DNA of 64,000 bases, taken from NCBI GenBank assembly GCA_033439795.1, contig JAUTDP010000001.1:5642001-5706000 (forward strand), written 5' to 3'. Positions 26,512 through 37,100 of the stretch are shown here, piece by piece (positions within the stretch are counted from its first letter, which is position 1; every line of letters begins with the position of its first letter). The notes under the pieces were generated by a model. The model worked only from the letters and a program-made list of their open reading frames with translations. It searched no databases and was not told the origin of the DNA. The position numbers were made by a program, and so were the translations under genes. Origin of the DNA: Sordaria brevicollis (lineage: Eukaryota; Ascomycota; Sordariomycetes; Sordariales; Sordariaceae).

Positions 26512-26933
26512 ATCTGTTATTGACGGAAGGGAAGAAGTGTATGAGTATTTGTATTAGTGAAAAGGGGGAGGTCGACTACTAGGTTAGAGGTAAAGAGCAA
26601 TAGACTAGTGCTACTCTACGTTTCTTTTATTCTTTTCGGACCGGTCATCTTCACGTAGTATAACAAGGACAACGCCCTAGTCGAATACCACCCGGTCGGC
26701 CTTTCCCGTCGTTATGCATCCCTTTAACCAACGTACCTTCCAGCTCACAACTCACAAGCACCTTCCACTTCTGAGCTCGAGCCCTCCTTCCATCCCAACT
26801 CATCATACACATTCACTTCCAAGCACCAAATGCCATCCGGCAATTGCACTAACAGGTTCATAAGCACCCTTTTCTAGCCCTCCTAGCACAACAGGTCCTG
26901 CTGTGGTCTTCTGGCGCAGTGGTACAAGAACCA

Positions 26934-27025
26934 GTTGATGAACCGCGGGTTCGTAGGGTTAGCAGCTGGGAACGTCACCGGTCGAGTAGTGGCGTACCCT
27001 GGGCAACTTGAGCTTTTGCCATTTT
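26934..27025 (-). repeat. 92-bp dispersed repeat, copy B (inverted)
   Basis: Reverse-complement partner of 17731-17822, 91 of 92 bases identical. The left flank (26900-26933) adds a segment absent from copy A, including TGGCGCAGTGGTA, which resembles a tRNA A-box. Confidence 0.85.
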
Positions 27026-27659
27026 TGTCGAACTCGTACGCGATTGAAAAATATATAGATCTTTTTGTTGGGTTTTCGTCTTTCATCTGGAGATTTCTTT
27101 TTTGTTTGTTTTGGGTTGTGTGGCGTCGAAGACTGATTGATGTGTGTAGGGTGTTTTCTGAAGAGAGTCAGTCGGCAACGGATGTTCTTGACGGATATTC
27201 ATTCCTATGGTCTATGTATGGGCTACGGTGATGTGTCGAGTACTGTATTTCAGAGTAGAAGCCTCTTTGTTCAATTGCGAAGATCTGGATAGCACAAAAG
27301 TTTTCTCGGCTGTTAGGTTGTTATCATCAAGGTGAAAAACGACGGGAAGATAGAGACCATCTCGGAAAAGATTGTAATGTAGAGAATGGGATACGAGGGT
27401 GCAATTTCGGCGAAGGAAGTCACTTCCCGATACCGGTCACTGTTTGAGGACCGATTTCAATGGGTTTCACGATGGCTTTCGAGGGTCCCGCCATTTTGCC
27501 TGTTCTTGGAGTGAGGAGAATGAATAATTTTCTGGTTGGCCTGACGAGAAATTGTAACCTGAAAGGTTTCGGATAGGGGCGTTGAGAAGATCTTAGGTGT
27601 TCAGTCCCGTACTTACCTCTACGGGAAGAGGCCTTCTTCTACCGCAGAGCTCTTTCCAA

Positions 27660-28650
27660 TGTGATCATCGTCATAAGCAAGGGGAAGCGCGTCTGCCGTC
27701 GAGCTTGGCGAGATAATCTTCCTGCAAGGTACGAGGTACCACACCCGGACAGATGGGACACTCGTCTGTGCCAACGTTCATCCTTCGACCCTGATCATCG
27801 AGATCCTCGTGCCCGTTCTTGTCGAGTCTCGCAGGACACCCTAGGCATTTACACTACTGCATGTTGTTGATCGAACTTTATCGAATGGTACCTGGCCTAA
27901 AGCTCCGAGCTATGCTGTCCATGCCCAAGTATGGCAACCCCGAACGCCGACAAAGGTATTCTGAGATAGTCCGATTTACTCGACGGGCCAGGTGTCTGTC
28001 TTCTCAACCCTGATCATCAAGAAACCTTAGACGCTTTCTGCCGAGACATCTACCTGCATAGCAAGTGTGAACATGGTCCCTCACACTCATGCGAGATGAT
28101 CGGATGGTAGCTGCCCTAAGGCTCTGAGAAGTAAAGCCGAACACCGACAGAGACACTCCAGGTGTTCAAGCCACTCGCCCATCCCATGGTTCTTTTTCAG
28201 CCTTGGTATGCTAAGGGCGTGTATGACATCTAGTTTCCCTTATCAGACTATAGCCATTCATAGCCGGAGTGTCCCAATTTCATCTGTGATGATGCCATGC
28301 TGAGGCTTCGGGCTATTCCTTTCGGGCATGATATCGGCAAAGGCACGGCAGGGTATCCAAGCCACCCGTCCTCTCCAACCTAATCATCAGCAATCTTCAA
28401 AGCTAAACCGCCGGATGATAGGATCCTCGGAGCTAGACGAGTGATGTCTTGTGTACAGCAAGCACAACAAGCAAGTCCGAACGCCGACATACCTACGGCC
28501 CTTGGTGTTCCCAACAGTCTCCGAATAGCGAGCGGATGACACGATGTTTGCTTGGTCGCTTGACCAGCAGCTAGCGCGGGCAAAAACGCAGGGTGTTCGT
28601 CCCTCCCTGTGAGCCCTGGTTATCATCATCCATCTCTCGGAGCGACCACG
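27660..28650. repeat. Decayed tandem array, period roughly 180-235 bp
   Basis: Recurring landmarks in the same order show a degenerate array. A (T/C)TGATCATC-like start occurs near 27790, 28010, 28381 (TAATCATC) and 28617 (GTTATCATC). A CCGAACGCCGACA-like block occurs near 27940, 28135 and 28475. GCC(C/T)TAAAGCTC-like blocks occur near 27895 and 28110. A closing (C/T)CAAGCCAC-type block occurs near 28165 and 28355. Units differ by indels and many substitutions. No coding frame persists across units. Confidence 0.6.
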
Positions 28651-30365
28651 GAGTGTGGTCCGTGTGGAAGTCCTCTTGTGTGAACAGGGGAAAGAAGAGA
28701 AACTCCACATCGTTCCGAGCTTTCCAAAGCGAGAGATCAACCAAGCTTTTTTCGGTGTCGGGAGATCAACCGAGGATGGCTTTGGGATATCTTGGCGCAG
28801 TGTTCGTCTAATGTCTAGGAAGAAGTGTCCTGGCTGTTAGAAGAAGCAGGACAAGCTGAGATCTCAGTTCTCAAAGAATGAGTTTTATGACCTTCAACGG
28901 ACAAGAAGTCATGGCAGGGCTGGCACCGTCTCGATGTGGTGAAGAAAAGTCGTGATGAGGCGGTTTCGGCGGGCTATCTCATTTTCCATATCCGGTCCCT
29001 GATCTTCGGGAGATACTTGGTGTTGAGGAGAGGTTGAGGCGGCCGAGGAGTTCACAGATGACTTGCTAACAGTTTCCGCGTCAGGTAATACGTTGTATTG
29101 ATAGCACATTATTATTTAGCCCACAAATCAACTTGGGCAGAGGCAAGCGAAACAGGCCAGCTGATGCGCTGCCTTTACCCCGCTTCAGACCGTACAACCA
29201 GGGGCCAGGGGCCAGGGGCCCGATGCCGAACCATCACCGAACAACAACGTAACAGACCTGGTAACCATCAACCACATCGATCCGAAAGAAGCCGCAAGCA
29301 ACGCAACCATTCAGGATTCGGTACAGCGGCCGCCCATGCCGTATCGAGTTCATCCTCACACAAGACGGGCGATTCTTTGTCAGCTTTCAACAATCCTTCA
29401 GTTTCGGGATCTGCACGCTCCTCTATATGGAGTCCCGCGTGGTTGACAGGAAACCACAGCCATACGTGTTAGCAGACCGGAAGTGCCAAACTGCTAGATG
29501 ACATACGAAGGTGATGCAACGGTGAAGGTGATCAACGAGACTGGTGACCGGTCAAGCTTTTTCATGATGATCATAGGTATGCAACGGGAAGATCGCGACG
29601 AGAACGATGGAGGAAGGGTTCGGACACAGAACGTTGGTGGATGTCAACAACGAACACGAACGGGAGGGGAAACCGAAGACAGGTTCGAGGCTTCTTGTCT
29701 CAATGCCAAGATGGGAACGATATTGAAAGATATCTTACGTACAGCAACAACAGTATTGCTTTCAAAGTATTTGCTCACTTCAACTATCGGACCACAGTTC
29801 GGTTCTCTATAGCTGTCGCGCTGTCTAAAGACTCCGGCTAAACACACACCGGGCAATCTTGTGTGAGCACGGGGAAGTCGTCTGCACCCAGATGTTGCCT
29901 GAACTAGACCAGGATTGGCGAATAAGCAGCAGATGAAGCCAAGAAGGTCCGTTCAGAGGATTCCGAAATATTTCCCGCGCCATCTTCAAAGTCGGTATCC
30001 CACGCAGCAAAGCTCATGAACTATCTCGATGTGGCATTTCCCACGGTGTGATATAGCGGCAACGGCAGGGTTCGATTGGTTGAAGCTTCATGTAGACGAT
30101 CGAGTTGACCCTGGAACAACATACCGTACCCCGCTGTTTCTGGTGTTCGCCCTTCGCCCTTTGTGGCTCCTCACTTCCTCCTCATCGTATACCGAGCTAG
30201 CCAACGATGCCGGATGAGACGCTGTCGACACTCACGCGGCCGCCAAACCAGGAGGGTAAGAGGTACCTTGATGGATGGAGCTCGTCCTGATCGAAGGAAG
30301 AAAGGAGCGAGAGAGAAAAGAGGGGCTCAGGTGAAGCTAGCTGATGGGTTCCTTGATCTCTCGGA

Positions 30366-30372
30366 TATAAAT
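30366..30372 (+). promoter_or_regulatory. Distal TATA-like element upstream of fdh
   Basis: TATAAAT lies 305 bp before the fdh start codon and is followed by a pyrimidine-rich stretch with GTTCGTCTCGTCTCC. A similar arrangement recurs around the proximal TATA element, so this may be an alternative promoter. Confidence 0.35.
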
Positions 30373-30594
30373 GATGAACATCTCCCTCTTTTTAAGGGAA
30401 TCGAAGTTCGTCTCGTCTCCAGTTCGTCACCACTCTTCAACTCCCACAACAAGCACTTCCCAACCAGGCTTTGATCTGCCGTAGGTTACCTTGCCTCTTG
30501 CATCAACATCCTCGTTACCAGGAAAAAGAAAAGGCACACGCTGACGCTTCAGATACCACCCGTCATCAACAGTTGTTTATCACGTTCCGCTCGA

Positions 30595-30603
30595 TATATA
30601 AAG
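30595..30603 (+). promoter_or_regulatory. Proximal TATA box of fdh
   Basis: TATATAAAG lies about 75 bp before the ATG at 30677, followed by a C/T-rich leader. The position fits a strong regulated fungal promoter. Confidence 0.5.
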
Positions 30604-30676
30604 ACGTTCATCTCGTCTTTTGTCCGTCCACGATAAGTCCAAACATCTTACCACATAAACCCAAAACACCGGCAAA

Positions 30677-32663
30677 ATGGTACTTCTAGCCCGCTCCATT
30701 GCTTCTTCCACCTCCTCTTCTTCAAGCTCAATGCTTTCTCGTTCTGTTTTGGCTGCGTCCCGCTCTTCACTGCGGTCCTTTCACAATGTTTCTCGAACAT
30801 CACCATCACCTCTGAGAGCGTCCAGCCTGAGGCCTAGTGTCCAGGGCTGCTCCTCGACGGGGCTTCCTCAGCAAAGCCTACGGGCTCAGCAAAGGCTTCC
30901 CGCAAGCGTACGATTGCTAACAACAAACCGTGAAAAGGTCAAAGTTCTCGCGGTTCTCTATGACGGCGGCAAGCACGGCGAGGAGGTAAGATCTACACTC
31001 CTATTCCCACTTCCCACTTACTCCACTCTGTCCTGAAGTGCCACCACGTTTCCTTGGCATATCCGTCTCAGTGTCTCCATCACCACCATTGTTTCCATGA
31101 TCGATCGATCGATGGCCCAGCCCAGCACCCTTGACCAGAAGAACAGAGAGGAAAGAAAGATGAGACGAACTACACTGTCCTTCTCCCTCTCTCCTCTTCC
31201 AACTGCAAGAGAAGGAACAGAAACCATCAATTGCGGGGTAGGCTTCACTGCATACTACCGGTAAAGTGGTTGCATGTTGAATGCATGAGGTCACGGAGCG
31301 GGTTCGGGATCCATTCGGCGATGTGGGGCAACTTTACCCCGACTTGCTTGGCATCGAACACGGCTTGACTTCCGGCTTGGCATAGCGTGGTTGCTGGCTT
31401 GGCTTCACCGTCATCAACTTCAACCATCATGGCCGTGGGAATGGAGACACTGGAACATGGAAACACGAGACAGAGAAAAATGCCAACAGTGACAATGGGC
31501 TAACAATACTCAACTCGTCAGGTCCCCGAGCTTCTCGGAACCATCCAGAACGAGCTTGGTATCAGGAAGTGGTTGGAGGACCAGGGCCACACCCTAGTCA
31601 CCACCTGCGACAAGGACGGTGAGAACTCTACCTTTGACAAGGAGCTCGAGGATGCCGAGATCATCATCACTACTCCGTGAGTTTCCCGGAAAAAAACCCT
31701 TCTCCTGACACGCAATGCTAACCTCACCACAGCTTCCACCCCGGCTACCTCACTGCTGAGCGTCTCGCTCGCGCCAAGAAGCTCAAGCTCGCCGTCACTG
31801 CCGGTATCGGTTCCGATCACGTCGACCTCGATGCCGCCAACAAGACCAACGGCGGTATCACCGTCGCCGAGGTCACCGGCTCCAACGTCGTCTCCGTCGC
31901 TGAGCACGTCGTCATGACCATCCTCGTCCTCGTCCGCAACTTCGTCCCCGCCCACGAGCAGATCCAGGAGGGCCGCTGGGACGTTGCCGAGGCCGCCAAG
32001 AACGAGTACGATCTCGAGGGCAAGGTCGTCGGCACCGTCGCCGTCGGCCGCATCGGCGAGCGTGTTCTCCGCCGCCTGAAGGCCTTCGACTGCAAGGAGC
32101 TTCTCTACTATGACTACCAGCCCCTCTCCCCCGAGAAGGAGAAGGAGATCGGCTGCCGCCGCGTGCATGACCTCGAGGAGATGCTCGCCCAGTGCGACGT
32201 CGTCACCATCAACTGCCCCCTTCACGAGAAGACGCGCGGCATGTTCAACAAGGAGCTCATCTCCAAGATGAAGAAGGGCTCGTGGCTCGTCAACACGGCC
32301 CGCGGCGCCATCGTCGTCAAGGAGGACGTCGCCGAGGCCCTCAAGTCCGGCCACCTCCGCGGTTACGGTGGTGATGTCTGGTTCCCCCAGCCCGCCCCCG
32401 AGGACCACCCCCTCCGCTACGCCAAGAACCCCTTCGGCGGCGGCAACGCCATGGTCCCCCACATGTCGGGCACTTCCCTCGACGCCCAGAAGCGCTACGC
32501 TGCTGGCACCAAGGCCATCATCGAGAGCTACCTCTCTGGCAAGTTCGATTACAGGCCTGAGGATCTTATCGTCCACGGCGGTGATTATGCCACCAAGGCC
32601 TATGGTGAGCGCGAGCGCGCTAAGAAGGAGGCTGCTGCTATGGATCAGGGCTCCTCTTCTTAA
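30677..32663 (+). CDS. fdh: NAD-dependent formate dehydrogenase with mitochondrial-type presequence
   Basis: This D-2-hydroxyacid dehydrogenase family enzyme oxidises formate to CO2 with NAD+. Exons are 30677-30985, 31522-31676 and 31733-32663, giving 464 residues. The 536-bp first intron is by far the longest I see in the window; the second is 56 bp. Exon 1 encodes an ~85-residue Ser/Arg/Leu-rich leader lacking acidic residues before the catalytic domain begins at [17 protein letters not shown]. Known fungal FDHs usually start near that point, at about 365-375 residues, so the leader suggests mitochondrial targeting. Catalytic features are intact: [11 protein letters not shown], the nucleotide loop [17 protein letters not shown] with the substrate Arg, and PHMSGTS with the catalytic His. 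Codon use is strongly biased (many C-ending codons), a sign of high expression. Confidence 0.95.
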
Positions 32664-34171
32664 GTGCGACGGTCCTTTTGTATGATTAAATAGCGATGCT
32701 TTTTCTTTTCTTTCTGGGTTTTGGATACCTACTTTTCATGAAGCGATGTCTTTTGGTATGAAGCGCAAGAGATAGCGGAATATCAATGGTCATGACCTAA
32801 CATCTCGGTCTTTGGTGGATCTGATGAAGCTGTAGTGAACGAACGCCTTGTGATGATGATGATACTTTTTCCTCCTTTTCTTCTGTATCTTTGTGCTTTT
32901 CTTTTTCCCCCTGTTTCTTTGCAACATGCGTCAAATCGTCAAGTCAGTACCTAGCATTGAAGCCCCTTACATATTTGTCCACGATACAGAAATCCATCTC
33001 GTGTGTGCGTTCCTACCAGTTCGCTCAACCAGATCGTCCATTACCAGGTCTCGGCGCCGGATGCATCACCAAACCTCTCCCCTCCCCCAATTCCACGCCC
33101 AAGTTACCCCGAAAAGAACGGCAAAAGTCGAACACACTTTCCTGTAATAAGCCCTATAAATCCAAAATGCAGCCAAAAAATAATAATTAAAAATTGAATT
33201 AGTAATAATAATAAAAAAAAAAGAAAAGTCCATTAAAGAAAAAAGTTCAGATCGCCCAACAGCTTGGCTTTCGTCAAACCGAACCGACAATTTGCTCGAA
33301 CTGCGAACTGTACCATGGCAAGTAAAGCACCCAACGCACACCTGCAATGTTTTCATTACACGAGGTTTGGAATCACTCGGCCTTTTTGAGGACCACCGGG
33401 ACTCTGTGCTGGTAAATGGGCTGGGGATGGGAGGTGTTAATAAGTGCCTGAGTGCTGAGGAGGGGAATGGGAAAGGCGGGAAGGGGATGGGATGGGATGG
33501 GAGATAAGATGAGATGAGATGAGATGAGGGATGAGACGAGGGATGGGAGATGCGATGGGATAGGATAGGATGAACAGACCCGGGCTCGGACCCACGTCGG
33601 GAGCGGGAGGTGGAGGGTGGAAGGTAGGTACGAAAGTGAAAAAGCGTACAAGTTGGCCACCAAACGAAGAGAATTGTTCACAAAAAGATTCCTAAGGAGA
33701 TCGTAGAAAGCTGGGAGACCAGTTGCTATGGAGAATACCTCTAGGAAGGGAAGATTGATTTAATATGGTATGCCCTGGGTTTCCTTAACCCAACTTCTTC
33801 TCCCACTCGTTCAACTACAAGCGATCATGCATGATGCTCCAGAAAATCGAAGACGACCAGAGTTGAGTAGAAGGAGCAGACAGTAAATTCACACGGGTTA
33901 ATGCCAATTCATGGTGACCCCCTCGTGTTCGGACACACCGGCAGACATGTACTTCTCTTAATCTTCGATATTATCGACAATGAAGCAACGCTATGTATGA
34001 ACCATTACTCCAACCCGCCCCTTTATCTTCTGTGTACAACCGACGGAACTTCTAGCGCTAATTGGGAATCTCGTTTCTACCCGCTCATCATGCCCATATA
34101 CTTGACAGTATGTGTCGTCTCTGTAAACGAAGCCTTTTTACATCACGCCCAGCCAAGCTCAACCCAAACAC
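32664..34171. other. Intergenic, convergent 3' flanks of fdh and the sacsin-like gene
   Basis: This 1.5-kb gap has an A/T-rich low-complexity stretch near 33170-33245 and a GA-rich simple repeat near 33475-33572. Several open frames here are low-complexity and not convincing genes. Confidence 0.45.
33475..33572. repeat. GATGG/GAGAT-type imperfect microsatellite
   Basis: Tandem GGGAT and GAGAT pentamers, slightly varied, run through GGATGGGATGGGAGATAAGA and on to GGATAGGATAGGATG. One strand is almost entirely purine. Confidence 0.8.
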
Positions 34172-37100
34172 TTAATCAAGCAAACTCCGATATCCCTGAT
34201 TCCCATGACCACCAGTCAAGCTCCTTCCACTACCAGGTGCATCCTCATAAGGCGGCGGTGGCTCTTGCTGTCCCTGTTGTTGTTGTTGTTGTCCCTGTCG
34301 GCCAGCAACAGACGAAAGACTGGAGTGCGCCGTATGGAACGGGTTACCCGAGATACTACCCAGGACTCCCTGCTGTTGTCCACCAGATGGGGTGGTGCCG
34401 GCAGCGCCGCTTGAGGCTGGGATTGACCTTGTGTGGTCCACATAGCCGTCATGGCCATCATCTTGCCAAAGTACTCTTGGATGAAGGACTCGCTGTTTTT
34501 GAGGACATTGTTAGGATTTCTCGAGACAGCAAAAGGGACGTGGGAAGGAGAATAAGGAAAACTTACGTATAGTAACTGTGCGCAGAATTATGCGGACTGA
34601 CAAGGTTATGCGCCAACTCGTGAGCGATAGTAACCCACCACCAAACCGTCGCTTCGGCTCTGCCCATTCCACCGGAGCCAGTCAACTTGGCCAGATGCAG
34701 CTGGGAGAAAAATCGGTAGTTGCAGAAAATACTGCCGCTCTTGTTGAACGCGATCGTGGGTCCTTGCTCGTCGTAGTAGATATGGAGCGAGTGAGCGGGT
34801 AGGTTGTACACGTTTGCGACGTCCTTGAGGAGTGTCTCGAACTTGCTGATGCCGGAAATGTTAGAGGTGAGAAATTGGGCCGGGTTGACGGAGACGTCCT
34901 TGGCGAGGAAAACTTTCATGCCCCCGGGGGCTTCGGCGACGAAGTTCATGTTGGTGGCGGGCGTTGAGTCGCAGTAGGTGGACTGTTCGGTGATCTCCTG
35001 CTGAGTAGGCGGGGCGAAGACACCGGAGGAGTCGTGGGCGCGGGTGGACTTGATGGCGCTGAGCAAATTCTGCTGGACCACGGCGGGTGAGGTTACTCGT
35101 CCGTCGTTGTTGCTGCCGCCAGTGTTAGTACCAGCACCGGTGCCACTACCACTGCCGCCACTACCAGATCCCGATTGCTCAGGTGCGCGAGTACCAGGTT
35201 GCTGGGCGGGTGGCTTGTTCGCGTTGTCATCAGCCTCGAAGCCGAGTTGCTTCCTGATGCCGCTGAAGAAGTCTCCGAGCTTCTTGATGGGTTGAGGAGC
35301 TGGGTCATGGTCAGGAGAATCATCAAAACCTCCTGGCATCCTAGGCTGATCGGGCTGCCGAGGGGTCTGAGGGGCCCTGGCGACGGCAGTTTCGATGTTT
35401 GTCGCCGTCTGTTGCTGTGCCCAGTCCCGCTCGCGTTCACGGATTCTCTGCTCTTCCGCTTCCAGCGCCTTGCGTCTCTCCTCCTCAGCAATCCGGGCCT
35501 CTGCAGCCTTTGCTCTCAAGATACGGTCAACGTTGTAACCGCGTGCTCGGAGCTCCAGAAGGTCAAGCTTGAGGAACGGCTCAATGAAGAAGTACGCTTG
35601 CTGACCGGGACGGCTCAACAACATCGTGCAGATAGCCTGTCCGACCTGGTACAAGTCTGGACGGCTGTGAGTTGAGATGTAAAGGATCCAGTGGCTGTCT
35701 CTGTAAACAGCAGCCGCAGAGCGCTTCTCGGTGTGTTGCTGATTGTAACCCTTGAGTGATCGCCTAAGAGCCAGGGAGGTAACAGCCTTGACCTGCAAGT
35801 TTTTCTCCAACCACTTGGCATCGTGCTTGATGGAAGACTTCTTGTACTTGGAGTACTCGAACAAGAAGATCTTGGAGCGCTCGATGACAAGCTTGTGCAT
35901 GGTGGCCGCAATATCCTGCTTATCAGCGGCAGGACCGATTCTGTGCTCCATATAGACTTTGGTGCTGATCGCCTCGGACCCCAGCGCAGCATAGAAAGCT
36001 TCGAGGGCATCATCTTCTGGCGCAAAGAGCAGAGACTCCTTGAAGAGACGATAAGAGATAATGTCGTCGAGAATCGTAATCTGCTGAGGCGAGGCAAGTT
36101 GGAACTGTTTGATAGGCGCATCATAATCGCCCGAGTCAGGATCCTCCTTGGTACTCGAGATGTCGCGGGAACCAAGAAGCCAGGCAGATGTCATCATCTT
36201 CTTGAACAACTCCTTGTCCCTCTTAAGGGTAGCCAACTCGTCCGCCAGAGACCTGAGAAGATTCAGATATTTATCTGAGCTCTGCAAGGTGCTCAAGAGT
36301 CTTGCCGGCTCGCTACATGCCATGAGCGCAATTTCCGGCTTGGTTGGCTCTTCCTTTGCACCGCACTTGAACAGAAACACGTTGGCGTTGGGGCCGAAGT
36401 CGACAAAGTCGAAGATATCGCCGTAGGTAGAGGATGTCCCGAGGTAGCAGTTAGGAGGAGTGATGTAGACGACCTTAGTTTCACCTTTCTCGCCAGAAAT
36501 CTTCCGTCGTGTGACGGGAATGATGGCGGAAGCCTTGAGTTTGGTGATGTGAGATATTCCCAGTTCCGCAATGCGGGTTGTAAAATAGCTGAACACCCTG
36601 ACAGCTTCCTGATGATCCTTGGGAGGGTTGGCGATCAGCCTGTTAACGCAGTCCAAAATGCTTGGGTCACGCGCGACGCCGAACTTGCTGGCATGGTCAT
36701 GAAGGTCTCGCCGCAAGATGTCATATCCAAGAATCGCCGCATCCGGATTCGTGAAGCAGGCCGAAGGACGGACAAGCTTCTTCTCGTTGCCCTGGAGCGG
36801 CAGTATAGCGTTGTCAATTCTTGACAGGTTGTAAGTGCCGTACTGGTTGAGCTGGAAGTTGTTGATAAAGTACGCCATGGCATTCTTCCGAGTGTCCGCA
36901 TCAGGAGAAGACATCATCTCGATCAGCTCAGGGACGGCCGGATAGGGACGCAAACCGAGCGAGAACAGAAAGTTTCCCTCAGGACTGTTCGCCTTCCAGA
37001 TGCCTGGCCAATGCAGAACCGGAAGCTGCAAAAGCCGCAGAGAGTCCTTGGGCTCATAGAGATCAGACAGTTTGTAGAGCTTCTCGGTACCCTTTCTAGA

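Larger units (their letters stand above)
26512..30676. other. Gene-poor 4.2-kb region with repeats and the fdh promoter
   Basis: No open frame here shows a recognisable domain. It contains repeat copy B (26934-27025), a decayed tandem array (about 27660-28650), three tandem copies of CCAGGGG (29199-29219), and the fdh promoter at the right end. Base composition looks ordinary, not the strongly AT-rich product of heavy repeat-induced point mutation. A lineage-specific gene with several introns between 29.0 and 30.0 kb cannot be excluded. Confidence 0.5.

Noticed and set aside
26905..26985. tRNA gene
   Set aside because: A-box-like sequence is present but D-stem, acceptor stem and T-stem do not pair; at best a tRNA-derived relic.
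29098..29812. Open frames in the gene-poor gap
   Set aside because: No domain, no splice structure joining them sensibly, mixed composition. A lineage-specific gene remains possible but unsupported.
26512..30676. Heavily RIP-mutated transposon relic
   Set aside because: The region is not strongly AT-rich and shows no TpA-rich bias by eye; no transposase or reverse transcriptase fragments were recognised.
31518..32576. 352-residue open frame antisense to fdh
   Set aside because: It is a by-product of the C-ending codon bias of fdh; the sense strand carries all catalytic motifs and the antisense product shows none.
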